From Thermofilaceae archaeon (GTDB lineage Archaea > Thermoproteota > Thermoprotei > Thermofilales > B69-G16), in NCBI GenBank assembly GCA_027017165.1, contig JALURF010000105.1, positions 1 to 27,056 of the forward strand: a stretch of 27,056 bases of DNA. The letters run 5' to 3'. Numbering within the stretch: position 1 is the first letter of the stretch; every line of letters starts with the position of its first letter. The notes below the pieces were generated by a model. It did not search any database. It saw only the letters and a list, made by a program, of their open reading frames with translations, and was not told the DNA's origin. A program made the translations under genes and the position numbers. Below, piece by piece: positions 1 to 7,215 of this stretch.

Positions 1-2
1 TT

Positions 3-575
3 TTCTTTTTTCTTAAAAAAACTTTTACTAAAACAGTAGCGGTTGAATTTAAAAAGGGAAGAGTCAAAATATTCTTTATAACTCGAGGAGTAAGAATAGA
101 ACTACCGGAGGAGGGTTCACTAATAGAAGAACTTAAAAGAGAATGTAGTAAAGAAGTAGAGTATAGGTGGTTCTACGATGATTATCCTCTCGATGTCTTA
201 ATCTCTATGCTAAACGACGCTGTTAAAGTTGAAACATGTGGAGATGTAGCAAAAATACTTAATCCTCCAAAATATATAGCAAGTTCGCCATTCGGCTATA
301 TAACAAACGCAGCATTCGGCATAAAAAATGATGAAGAACACGCAATATTCTACAAATACAGAGCCTTTATATACCTCGTAAAAAAGAAAGAAAAAACATC
401 CGCACCTGAAACCGGAAAACGCTATTACCTAGACGAAAACTACATGCTCGACTGGATTAAACGCTACATCGAAACCGCAGGTCCTATAGAAGTTTTAAAG
501 GTTAGGAGGAGAGCTAAAATAAAGCTAACCCTTGAAAATTTCGATAAAGTATTTGCTAAGAAAATGAAGAGTTAG
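3..575 (+). CDS. 3' part of an unrecognised protein, cut by the window start
   Basis: An open frame runs from the left edge to a TAG at 573-575, about 190 codons. No ATG occurs before 207, but the upstream codons read like protein (for example VAVEFKKGRVKIFFITRGV), so I take the gene to begin outside the window rather than at the internal ATG at 207. The C-terminal part is basic and has a YYLDENYMLDWIKRYIE stretch that looks helical. I recognise no family, catalytic motif, membrane segment or zinc site. Codons are A-richer than in the genes that follow. It is followed by tRNA-Leu with about 85 bp between. Coding status is likely; function is unknown. Confidence 0.65.
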   Translation, partial: FFFLKKTFTKTVAVEFKKGRVKIFFITRGVRIELPEEGSLIEELKRECSKEVEYRWFYDDYPLDVLISMLNDAVKVETCGDVAKILNPPKYIASSPFGYITNAAFGIKNDEEHAIFYKYRAFIYLVKKKEKTSAPETGKRYYLDENYMLDWIKRYIETAGPIEVLKVRRRAKIKLTLENFDKVFAKKMKS

Positions 576-626
576 CTTGGGTTTAAGAGCGTTAGAAAGG
601 TAGGGAGCTTGTGTTGTCGATAAAAA

Positions 627-636
627 CTTAAATAAA
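627..636 (+). promoter_or_regulatory. TATA box of tRNA-Leu
   Basis: The A/T-rich block CTTAAATAAA is centred about 28 bp before the first base of tRNA-Leu, the usual archaeal TATA distance. This is a positional inference. Confidence 0.55.
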
Positions 637-659
637 CAGGGTTTTATAGTTATCTAGGA

Positions 660-773
660 GCGGGGGTGCCCGAGCCAGGTCAAAGGGGGCGGACTTAAGA
701 TCTCGAGCATTTAGGGCCGAGATTTGAGATCCGTTGGCGAAGGCCTGCCCGGGTTCGAATCCCGGCCCCCGCA
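660..773 (+). tRNA. tRNA-Leu (anticodon UAA) with a canonical-position intron
   Basis: The acceptor stem GCGGGGG pairs with CCCCCGC, followed by discriminator A; CCA is not encoded. The D arm is closed by CCC/GGG and the T arm is CCGGG-TTCGAAT-CCCGG. The anticodon stem is GCGGA/TCCGT with loop CTTAAGA once a 29-nt intron is removed, giving anticodon TAA at 696-698. The long variable arm (after position 734) fits a class II leucine tRNA. All stems pair fully apart from one G-T in the anticodon stem. Confidence 0.95.
700..728 (+). other. tRNA-Leu intron (29 nt), position 37/38
   Basis: Removal restores a 7-nt anticodon loop. The intron forms a hairpin through ATCTCG/CGAGAT. Both boundaries read AGAT (698-701 and 727-730), so the exact cut can slide by a few bases without changing the mature tRNA. 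This is the usual archaeal intron site, cut by the splicing endonuclease. Confidence 0.85.
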
Positions 774-800
774 CTCTACTTCTAGCCTCTAATAGGATAG

Positions 801-807
801 ATTTAAG
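801..807 (+). promoter_or_regulatory. TATA box of RNase P RNA
   Basis: ATTTAAG is centred about 28 bp upstream of the first base of the P1 helix, matching archaeal promoter spacing. Confidence 0.5.
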
Positions 808-831
808 AACTTTATCAGCATTAGTTAGATT

Positions 832-1166
832 GGGGTTAGCCGGCGGGCGGGCGTCGGGCTACCTCGGCGACGGGTAGCCTGAGGAAACTCCACCACCTCC
901 ATGGACCCGCGGCGCCGCGAGGCGCTGGGGGAAACCCCAGGCAACGGACCAGAAACGAGACCCCCTATACTCGGTGAGGAGGAGGCGGTTGAACCGCTCC
1001 GGCAACGGGGCGGGAGCTAACCCGTCGACGAGGGTATAGGAGTGGATGGAACGGCCGTCCCGCGGGTTAGAGCCAAACAGGGTCGATGAGTTCCATGGGG
1101 AGACCCGGGTGGGCTCTTAGATTGATCCCGCCTAGAACAGAAGGTGGGTTACCGCCGGCTGACCCC
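832..1166 (+). ncRNA. rnpB: RNase P RNA
   Basis: This is the catalytic RNA of RNase P, which removes 5' leaders from pre-tRNAs. The ends form a long P1 helix: GGGGTTAGCCGGCGG at the start pairs with CCGCCGGCTGACCCC at the end. Conserved blocks are visible in order: GAGGAAACTCC near 882, CAGAAACGAGACC near 951, and TTAGATTGATCCCGCC followed by AGAACAGAAGGTGGGTTA near 1117-1151. About 335 nt is the normal size for a full archaeal (type A-like) molecule, not the reduced form described in Pyrobaculum. It lies 58 bp after tRNA-Leu with its own TATA box, and a protein partner of the same enzyme (rnp4) lies at 10359-10673. Confidence 0.95.
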
Positions 1167-1180
1167 TTTAAGTGCTAAGA

Positions 1181-1187
1181 TTTATTT
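1181..1187 (+). promoter_or_regulatory. TATA box of the RAM-tiaS operon
   Basis: TTTATTT begins 14 bp after the end of the RNase P RNA. Transcription from it would begin near 1210, just before the GGTGAT ribosome binding site at 1212-1217. This excludes the upstream TTG at 1188 as a start and supports TTG 1221. Confidence 0.5.
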
Positions 1188-1220
1188 TTGTGGCAACGAT
1201 TATTTAATGTTGGTGATCGT

Positions 1221-1463
1221 TTGAAACTGGCGTATGTTCTGATAAGCACGGAGATAGGGGCTGAGAAAGAAGTTCTAGAACACCTTAAGACGATACCGGA
1301 GGTTATGGAAGCCTACATAGTCTACGGGGTATACGATATTATAGTGAAGATATCGGTTGAAGAGATAGATCAGCTACGAGATATTATAACTTCGCGTATT
1401 AGGAGGTTTGGAAAAGTCAGGTCTACGTTGACGATGATCGTGGTGGAGGGATTTTCTAAATAG
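1221..1463 (+). CDS. Stand-alone Lrp/AsnC ligand-binding (RAM) domain protein
   Basis: The 80-residue product (LKLAYVLISTEIGAEKEVLE at its start) has the beta-alpha-beta-beta-alpha-beta pattern of the C-terminal effector-binding domain of Lrp/AsnC regulators, with no DNA-binding helix-turn-helix. Such RAM-only proteins are common in archaea and are thought to bind amino acids as oligomers, sometimes acting with full-length Lrp proteins. I start it at TTG 1221 because GGTGAT at 1212-1217 is well placed and a TATA box lies at 1181; an open frame extends back to TTG 1188 but would start at or before the transcript start. The stop TAG is directly followed by the ATG of tiaS, so the two are translationally coupled. 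Confidence 0.8.
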   Translation: MKLAYVLISTEIGAEKEVLEHLKTIPEVMEAYIVYGVYDIIVKISVEEIDQLRDIITSRIRRFGKVRSTLTMIVVEGFSK

Positions 1464-2771
1464 ATGCGGCTACTGATAGGTATAGATGATGTAGACTCGC
1501 CCCGCGGGATGTGTACAACTTACGCGGGGGCGCTTATAGCCGAAGCGCTTAGAGAGGTTGAGGGTTTATCTTTCCTAGATTATCCATTTTTGATAAGGCT
1601 TAACCCAAACATACCTTTTAAGACTAGGGGGAATGGAGCTGTAGCCTTCTATCTCGAAGTCCCGGAGTACCATTATGATTACCTCAAAGAAACCCTTGTG
1701 AGCATTATCGAGAGGGCGCTTATAAGGAGTAGGCGTAAACCGGAGCCTGTCATAGTCTTTTATAAAGGAACGAGTAGTAAGTTGAGGAGGTTTTATGAAA
1801 AAGCTTTAACGAGTATGGTTACTCTGAGCTACGCCGAGAGATTGGCGAACGAGTTGGGAGTAGAGTACTACGCTTTGGGAAAGGGGGGACGCGGGCTTAT
1901 AGGAGCGTTGGCGGCTATAGGAGCTATCCCTTTAAGGGAGTACACCTTCGAATTATTGTTATATAGGAGTCCATCTAAGCGGGGGAGAAGAGCTATCGAC
2001 CCGAAGTGGATACTAGAGATTGATAGGAAGTATAGGGACTATGTCTTCGCTAATTTTGATTTTTCTAGTAAGAGATTGCTCGCCGTGCCTCACGGCCCAG
2101 ACCCCGTTCTAGTGGGCATTAGGAGCGTTAACCCGTTAATTTTAGACGAAGTAAGAATTTTCTTAACGGCAAAGTGTGGAGATGTGAAGAAATGGATAAT
2201 CTATAAGACAAATCAGGGGACAGGAGTTCATTTGAAACGATCTTTGAAAATAGCGGCTGTTAAGCCCTATGACTCTTGTACCATCTCTGGCGTGGTATCG
2301 TCAAATCCCTCTATTCTAAAAGGGGGGCACGTGAAGATTAAAGTTAGAGATGATAGCGGGGAGATAGACTGCGTATTCTACAAAGAGACGGGCTTCTTAA
2401 ATAGAGTGGCGAGGTTTTTAAAACAGGGAGATAGGGTCGCAGTAGGAGGGGGTATAAGACCTGCGAGCAGTAGACACGGCTTAACGTTAAACGTTGAAGT
2501 ACTTAGAGTTGTGGAGACCGTGAAGATAAGGAAGGTGTATAATCCGCGTTGCCCGCGCTGTAAGCATAGGATGAAATCGGCTGGCAGGAATAAAGGTTAT
2601 AAATGCCCGAAATGTGGTTTTAAATCTAAAAACGTAAGGAAGGAAGTCGTAGTGGAGGACAGAATCCTAGAACCAGGGGTCTACCTGCCATCGCCTATAG
2701 CCTATAGGCATTTATCTAAGCCGAAGAGATTAATGGGCTGGGATGTAAAGTATCTGTCAAATCTTCATTAA
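1464..2771 (+). CDS. tiaS: tRNA(Ile2) 2-agmatinylcytidine synthetase TiaS
   Basis: TiaS joins agmatine to C34 of tRNA-Ile(CAU) using ATP, so that the tRNA reads AUA rather than AUG. The N-terminal GIDDVDSPRGMCTTYAG (residues 6-22) is the family signature; the kinase-like domains follow. An OB fold lies near residues 270-345 (SGVVSSNPSILKGGHVKIKV) and a zinc ribbon CPRC...CPKC near 363-382, which is the full TiaS domain order. The length of 435 residues is normal. The ATG directly abuts the stop of the RAM gene, giving an operon. An archaea-specific essential enzyme; identification is secure. Confidence 0.95.
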   Translation: MRLLIGIDDVDSPRGMCTTYAGALIAEALREVEGLSFLDYPFLIRLNPNIPFKTRGNGAVAFYLEVPEYHYDYLKETLVSIIERALIRSRRKPEPVIVFYKGTSSKLRRFYEKALTSMVTLSYAERLANELGVEYYALGKGGRGLIGALAAIGAIPLREYTFELLLYRSPSKRGRRAIDPKWILEIDRKYRDYVFANFDFSSKRLLAVPHGPDPVLVGIRSVNPLILDEVRIFLTAKCGDVKKWIIYKTNQGTGVHLKRSLKIAAVKPYDSCTISGVVSSNPSILKGGHVKIKVRDDSGEIDCVFYKETGFLNRVARFLKQGDRVAVGGGIRPASSRHGLTLNVEVLRVVETVKIRKVYNPRCPRCKHRMKSAGRNKGYKCPKCGFKSKNVRKEVVVEDRILEPGVYLPSPIAYRHLSKPKRLMGWDVKYLSNLH

Positions 2772-2796
2772 ATACTTGCTGGGAGAGCGGCGTAGT

Positions 2797-4080
2797 ATGA
2801 GGAAGAAAAAAGAAGTCAAGCTTAAAATACTGGGATCTGGAAGAGAAGTTGGAAGGTCGGGAATACTGCTAGAGTATGGAGATACTAGATTGCTGTTAGA
2901 CTACGGCGTCGCGTTGGGAAGTGAAGAACCCAGTTTTCCCCTCCACGTGGCTCCGAGAGAGCTCGACGGGATTCTATTGACTCACGCACATCTAGACCAT
3001 TCGGGCGCCGTGCCATTGCTGTATATAAGCGAGACGAAACCGCTGTACACGACAGCGCTCACCCTGGAGCTATCCCAGATATTGATTATGGATTTTCTGA
3101 AAATCTCCAAATTCTACGTACCCTACGAGGATATCGAGCTTAAGAACATGTCCCATTATTCAAAATTCGTGAAGTATGGCGAGAAGATAACTATCGGAGA
3201 TGGCGAAGTGGAGATTATTGAATCCGGTCATATACCCGGCAGCTGTATGTTTAAAATAAAGCTAGATGGTTTAACGGTGCTCTATACGGGCGACTATAAC
3301 ACTACGGAAACCTGTCTATTGTCCGGTTTTGACAAAGATATAGTTGGGGAGGTCGATATTTTAATTACAGAGGCGACTTATGCGGCATTTGACCATCCTC
3401 CGAGGGAGAAGGTAGAGGAGGTGTTTATAGAGAAGGTATATGAAGTATTAGAGGGCGGGGGTAGCGTTCTAATACCAGCATTTTCCGTAGGACGTGCTCA
3501 AGAAATTATGTGCGTATTAGCTAAGTATGATATAGAATACCCGGTTTACTTAGATGGCATGGCTAGGGTTGTAGCCGATCTATTGCTATACTACAAGGAT
3601 TTGTTGAGAGATCCGGGGCTCTATGAAAAAGCGTACGGTAAAGCTAAGATAGTTACCGGGTGGCGTATGCGTAAAAGAGCTTTGAAGAAGCCGAGCGTAA
3701 TTATCTCGCCAGCGGGTATGCTTAAGGGAGGGGCGTCGGTTTTCTATATGGAGAAGATTTTAAATGAGCCTAAACACGGCGTTTTCTTTGTAAGCTATTT
3801 GATAGAGGATACCCCGGGTCGTAGAGTAATCGAGGAAGGCGTTTTCGCTACTAAAAAGGGATTGAATAAGGTTAAAGCTAGGATTGAATGGTTTGATTTT
3901 TCCTCTCACGTGAGCAAAAGAGGCTTGCGTGAAGTAGCAAGAAAACTGCCCGGGCACTCTCACGTCGTCGTGGTTCACAGCGGGGAGGAGGGAGAGGATT
4001 TCATTAAGTACTGTAGGGAAGAGCTGGGGTTACCTGTTTACTTCCCGGAGAACGGCTCAGAGCTAATTTTCCAGTTCTAG
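2797..4080 (+). CDS. Beta-CASP metallo-beta-lactamase RNase (archaeal CPSF2-like)
   Basis: A zinc-dependent nuclease of the CPSF73/beta-CASP family, of the archaeal subgroup without N-terminal KH domains, expected to act in RNA 3'-end processing or 5'-3' trimming. The metal motif H63-A-H-L-D67-H68 is clear, followed by SGHIPGS, LYTGDYN and ITEATY, and the beta-CASP FDFSSH motif near the C terminus. The N terminus GSGREVGRSGILLEYGDTRL is typical of the family. I prefer ATG 2797 (MRKKKEVKLK, 427 residues); an upstream TTG at 2776 would add seven residues. It follows tiaS closely and precedes a SWIM protein by one base, so it is probably in the same transcript. Substrate is not visible from sequence. 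Confidence 0.85.
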   Translation: MRKKKEVKLKILGSGREVGRSGILLEYGDTRLLLDYGVALGSEEPSFPLHVAPRELDGILLTHAHLDHSGAVPLLYISETKPLYTTALTLELSQILIMDFLKISKFYVPYEDIELKNMSHYSKFVKYGEKITIGDGEVEIIESGHIPGSCMFKIKLDGLTVLYTGDYNTTETCLLSGFDKDIVGEVDILITEATYAAFDHPPREKVEEVFIEKVYEVLEGGGSVLIPAFSVGRAQEIMCVLAKYDIEYPVYLDGMARVVADLLLYYKDLLRDPGLYEKAYGKAKIVTGWRMRKRALKKPSVIISPAGMLKGGASVFYMEKILNEPKHGVFFVSYLIEDTPGRRVIEEGVFATKKGLNKVKARIEWFDFSSHVSKRGLREVARKLPGHSHVVVVHSGEEGEDFIKYCREELGLPVYFPENGSELIFQF

Positions 4081-4081
4081 A

Positions 4082-4411
4082 GTGATTTCTGTGGATAAAA
4101 TGGAGAAAGAAGCTTTAAAGGCTGTAGTTGAAGGGCGGGTTATTAAGGTGGTTTTCGAGCCTAGCGGCGAGGTTTTATGGCTAGTATATGGCCGTAAATT
4201 TAAAAATCTCTATATCGTGATTCCGGGGCTCTACTGTTCCTGTAAGGGATTTACTATGAACGTGATACTTCGAAGAATCTCTAAGTATTGTTATCATATT
4301 AGGGCTAGGGATATCGCGGAGGAGAAAGGCGTATACGTGGAGAGGAGGTTAAAGGATAGGGATAAGCCGGCTTTCTTAAGAAAGATATTTTCAAAAATGT
4401 TAACTACTTAA
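4082..4411 (+). CDS. Small SWIM-type zinc finger protein
   Basis: A 109-residue protein with C52-S-C54 ... C70-Y-H72, numbered from GTG 4082. This CxC...CxH arrangement is the SWIM zinc-binding pattern found in proteins that bind DNA or other proteins, including Shu2/Sws1-type recombination mediators. The C-terminal third is basic (RRLKDRDKPAFLRKIFSK). The start is uncertain: GTG 4082, GTG 4091 (preceded by AGTGAT) and ATG 4100 are all in frame. It begins one base after the nuclease gene and ends about 37 bp before the RPA gene, which has its own promoter. A role with ssDNA or RNA is only an inference from context. Confidence 0.75.
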   Translation: MISVDKMEKEALKAVVEGRVIKVVFEPSGEVLWLVYGRKFKNLYIVIPGLYCSCKGFTMNVILRRISKYCYHIRARDIAEEKGVYVERRLKDRDKPAFLRKIFSKMLTT

Positions 4412-4414
4412 ATA
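4407..4414 (+). promoter_or_regulatory. TATA box and ribosome binding site of the RPA gene
   Basis: CTTAAATA lies about 35-42 bp before ATG 4449, so transcripts would start near 4438, just ahead of the GTGATC ribosome binding site at 4441-4446. The RPA gene thus has a short leader and a promoter separate from the upstream operon. Confidence 0.5.
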
Positions 4415-4448
4415 GTGTGGTAGATTAAGTATCAGGTTAGTGTGATCT

Positions 4449-5921
4449 ATGAAAAGCGTCGACGAAATAATCGCAGTTATCCTGGCTGAGAAGCCCTCGC
4501 TTAAGATAAGCGATATCAGGGAAATGATAAAGAGAAAGGCGGAGGAACTAGGAGAGCTTGTGGATGAGTACGTGATAGCGCTCATGGTGGCGAAAGAGCT
4601 CGGCGTTTCCATTCCCAAAGAAGGGGAAAGCTTAAAGGTATCTAAACTTAGAATTCGTGATTTAATAGCCGGATTGCGAAACGTCAATCTAGTCGCCAGA
4701 GTCGTCAAGATAGATAGAGAAATTACTTTCTCTAGAAATGGGAAAACGCGTAAATGTCTCCGTATAGGAATAGGCGATGCTACCGGTGTTGTAAATCTCG
4801 TACTCTGGGACGATCAAATAGAGCAGATTAGAAACGTTAGGATAGGAGATGTAATACGAGTATCCAGAGGGTACACCCGGGAGTACCGGGGTAGAGTAGA
4901 GTTATACCTGGGGAGCGGCGGAAAGATATCGCTAGCGGAGGGCGAAGTTCCACCATTAGAGTATTTCTTAGAGAATTATGAACAGGAGTGCACGTTACTA
5001 CAAGTTAAAAACGTGCTTCAGCTCCACGAATTCACATGTGTTCGGGGAATTGATTTTAAAGGACGTAGGGTTCGGATATTGATTTGGGGCGGGCTGGGAG
5101 ACGGTTTAAAGGAGGAATGCTACTACGTTTGCGGCTTAAGGAGAAAATACGAGTCCGGAGATTTCATAGAATACTATACCAACTGGAATAAAGTAACTTT
5201 TACTCCATATCGGGCAAACATCCCGTCTATAGACTATAAGGTTTACACTCCTTCGCAGATCGATATCAAGGAAGCTCGAGATTTAATTCTCAAGGGATGG
5301 TATCTAGCTCTAAACCCTACAAAATTCCCTAAGATACTTCTAGGAGATAAAAGAAATTTCATTCAAGTACTTTTAACTAGCGACGACGTACTCCTCCCCA
5401 TTCTTGACTTCGATCCAGGGTTTGATATCCTTCTTGAGGGAGTTGACATAGTCGAGGGTAGCCGGGGTAGGATAGTAAAAATGGGTCGTTGCGGTCGTAT
5501 AAGGGTCATAGGTCCGAGTGAGCTTTTTTCCAGCGAAAAACCGCCTGAGAAGTTTATAATAGAAAGCAAAGGATTTTGCACATTAAAGGGAGCAGTTATT
5601 TCCCTAGACTTCAAATTCAGGCTAATAGAAACTGAAAGCGGCGAGAAAATAGCGTCGTTTTGTTCTCTATTAATAGATGATGGAACTGGACAAGCTAGAA
5701 TCTATAGTAGCAGCCCAGATATTATCAAGAACTTATTGGCTATGAGCGAGGGAGAAGCGCTAGATTACCTGAAAGCCGGAGTGCTGGATAAAATAGTGGC
5801 TTATATGAAGAAGGAATTTCTCGGTAAAAACCTCAATTTTGAATGTTTTGTATACGTTAGAGAGGAGGGTAGCCGGGTGGGCATGGCTTTTTCGATTTCG
5901 ACAGAGGCTGGAGAAGGATAA
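4449..5921 (+). CDS. RPA-like single-stranded DNA-binding protein
   Basis: The 490-residue product has a short N-terminal helical region (about 1-50), then an OB fold near residues 60-165 with the RPA70-type run VNLVARVVKIDREITFSRNG and IGDATGVVNLVLWDD. Further beta-rich segments follow, and a last OB-like domain near 375-490 carries LLIDDGTGQARIY. This matches archaeal replication protein A, which coats ssDNA in replication and repair. I see no C-terminal zinc ribbon, which some euryarchaeal RPAs carry. It has its own TATA box and GTGATC ribosome binding site two bases before ATG. Which OB folds bind DNA cannot be told by eye. Confidence 0.85.
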   Translation: MKSVDEIIAVILAEKPSLKISDIREMIKRKAEELGELVDEYVIALMVAKELGVSIPKEGESLKVSKLRIRDLIAGLRNVNLVARVVKIDREITFSRNGKTRKCLRIGIGDATGVVNLVLWDDQIEQIRNVRIGDVIRVSRGYTREYRGRVELYLGSGGKISLAEGEVPPLEYFLENYEQECTLLQVKNVLQLHEFTCVRGIDFKGRRVRILIWGGLGDGLKEECYYVCGLRRKYESGDFIEYYTNWNKVTFTPYRANIPSIDYKVYTPSQIDIKEARDLILKGWYLALNPTKFPKILLGDKRNFIQVLLTSDDVLLPILDFDPGFDILLEGVDIVEGSRGRIVKMGRCGRIRVIGPSELFSSEKPPEKFIIESKGFCTLKGAVISLDFKFRLIETESGEKIASFCSLLIDDGTGQARIYSSSPDIIKNLLAMSEGEALDYLKAGVLDKIVAYMKKEFLGKNLNFECFVYVREEGSRVGMAFSISTEAGEG

Positions 5922-5922
5922 T

Positions 5923-5932
5923 AATTATATAA
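5923..5932 (+). promoter_or_regulatory. TATA box of the elf1-GGGPS operon
   Basis: AATTATATAA is followed by GGGAGGT at 5962-5968 and ATG 5979. Transcripts would start near 5955. Confidence 0.5.
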
Positions 5933-5978
5933 TCAATGGGCGATTTAACAGATATACCTAAGGGAGGTATTTAAGAAA

Positions 5979-6230
5979 ATGGGGCGTAGAAAAAGTAGGA
6001 GAAAAATCAGGTTAAGGCCTAAAAAGAAAATACCATCCGTCTTCCAGTGCCCGCGTTGCGGGGTAACGGCGGTTTCAGTGAGTATAGATAAGAAAAACGG
6101 CGTGGTCGCTGTAGCCTGTGGAGCTTGCAAACTAAGATATACTTTCGAATATCAAGAGATATATCAGCCGGTAGACTACTATGGGAAATTCGTAGATGCA
6201 TTTGTAGAGGAAATGGGGATACCTGTATGA
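5979..6230 (+). CDS. elf1: Elf1-family transcription elongation factor
   Basis: An 83-residue protein with a strongly basic start (MGRRKSRRKIRLRPKKK) followed by a treble-clef zinc ribbon C24-PR-C27 ... C47-GA-C50 and an acidic end. This is the layout of eukaryotic Elf1, which binds RNA polymerase II near Spt4/5. Archaeal Elf1 homologues are restricted mainly to TACK and Asgard lineages, so the gene also helps place the organism. GGGAGGT at 5962-5968 serves ATG 5979. Its TGA overlaps the ATG of the GGGP synthase gene (ATGA at 6227-6230), which implies coupled translation. Confidence 0.88.
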   Translation: MGRRKSRRKIRLRPKKKIPSVFQCPRCGVTAVSVSIDKKNGVVAVACGACKLRYTFEYQEIYQPVDYYGKFVDAFVEEMGIPV

Positions 6231-7015
6231 GAAAAAATTACAAAGGAAAAGTAGAGAAGATGATCAAAGATAGATTAGCCGAAGATGGAGCTCTTCACAT
6301 GGTCTTAATAGACCCTGATATAACCCCGCCTGAAAGAGCGGCTGAAATAGCTGTTGAAGCCGAAAAAGCGGGGACTTTCGCGGTGATGGTAGGGGGTAGT
6401 ATAGGAGTTTCTGAGCAGATGGTCGATAAAACTGTTTTAGAGATAAAGGAGAAAGCCGATTTGCCTGTTATACTCTTCCCAGGCAGTATAGGAGAACTTA
6501 GTAGATACGCTGATGCCGTCTGGTTTCTTTCAGTCTTAAACTCTGTAAACCCCTACTTTATAATAGGGGGACAGATGCAAGCGGCGCCGATAGTTAAACG
6601 CTATGGCTTAGAGCCCATCCCCCTCGCCTACTTAATCCTTGGGAGCGGAGGCGCTGTAGGATACGTCAGCAATACTAGACCTATACCTTTTGAACAAGCC
6701 GAGGTCGCGGCTGCTTTTGCGCTTGCGGCTCAGTACATGGGCTTTAGGTTCGTATATCTTGAAGGCGGATCCGGGGGGAAGCCCGTACCTCCCGAAGTTA
6801 TTAACTATGTGAGGAGGATGGTTAAAATACCCATCGTAGTTGGCGGAGGTATAAGAAGCGGAAAATTGGCTGAACGTGCGGTAAAAGCGGGGGCGGATAT
6901 CATAGTTACGGGAACTATTATAGAAGAGACAAGTGAAGTCTATAACGTCCTTAAGGAAATAGTTAAAGCTATAAAGGATGCCGCTAGAAAGCGAAAAGGC
7001 CTAGATGAGCCATAA
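6227..7015 (+). CDS. Geranylgeranylglyceryl phosphate synthase
   Basis: A TIM-barrel prenyltransferase that joins geranylgeranyl diphosphate to sn-glycerol-1-phosphate, the first ether-bond step of archaeal lipid synthesis. Seen: LIDPD at residues 27-31, GGS near 56, YLEGGSGG near 182, VVGGGIRSG near 205 and VTGTIIEE near 229, all phosphate- and substrate-binding loops of the family. The 262-residue length from ATG 6227 is normal; an open frame upstream inside elf1 is not used because the ATGA junction gives the family N terminus (MRKNYKGKVE). The 3' end overlaps secG on the other strand by 32 bp. CarS, which acts later in the same pathway, is at 25794. Confidence 0.95.
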   Translation: MRKNYKGKVEKMIKDRLAEDGALHMVLIDPDITPPERAAEIAVEAEKAGTFAVMVGGSIGVSEQMVDKTVLEIKEKADLPVILFPGSIGELSRYADAVWFLSVLNSVNPYFIIGGQMQAAPIVKRYGLEPIPLAYLILGSGGAVGYVSNTRPIPFEQAEVAAAFALAAQYMGFRFVYLEGGSGGKPVPPEVINYVRRMVKIPIVVGGGIRSGKLAERAVKAGADIIVTGTIIEETSEVYNVLKEIVKAIKDAARKRKGLDEP

Positions 7016-7163
7016 TTACTATAGTCATTAAAGCTATCGCTGAAATTATGACTATTTCCGGTCTAATCCCTATTCCCTCGATTTCCTCCTCGAAAAAAGA
7101 CATTAAACCCGCAGCTGACATCGTAGCCGGAGTTCTTTCCTTCTTCTTTCTAGCCTTAGGCAT
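6984..7163 (-). CDS. secG: Sec61-beta subunit of the Sec translocon
   Basis: A 59-residue protein from the second ATG (MPKARKKKERT). It has a basic start, the family signature SAAGLMSFFEEEIEGIGIRPE and one transmembrane helix (IVIISAIALMTIVIMAHLGL) close to the C terminus, exactly the archaeal Sec61-beta plan. It sits in the protein-conducting channel with SecY and SecE. I choose ATG at 7163 because the run GGGGG stands about six bases before it, whereas it directly abuts the other ATG at 7169. The last 32 bp overlap the end of the GGGP synthase gene in antisense. Its TATA box is probably TTTAAATGG at 7196-7203. Confidence 0.92.
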   Translation of the reverse strand: MPKARKKKERTPATMSAAGLMSFFEEEIEGIGIRPEIVIISAIALMTIVIMAHLGLFAF

Positions 7164-7215
7164 AAACATCCCCCGACTAGATACTCGAGTTCTTCCATTT
7201 AAACCTTCCTAAACC

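Noticed and set aside
660..1166. tRNA-Leu as an integration site for a mobile element.
   Set aside because: No integrase gene and no repeat of the tRNA 3' end is visible inside the window.
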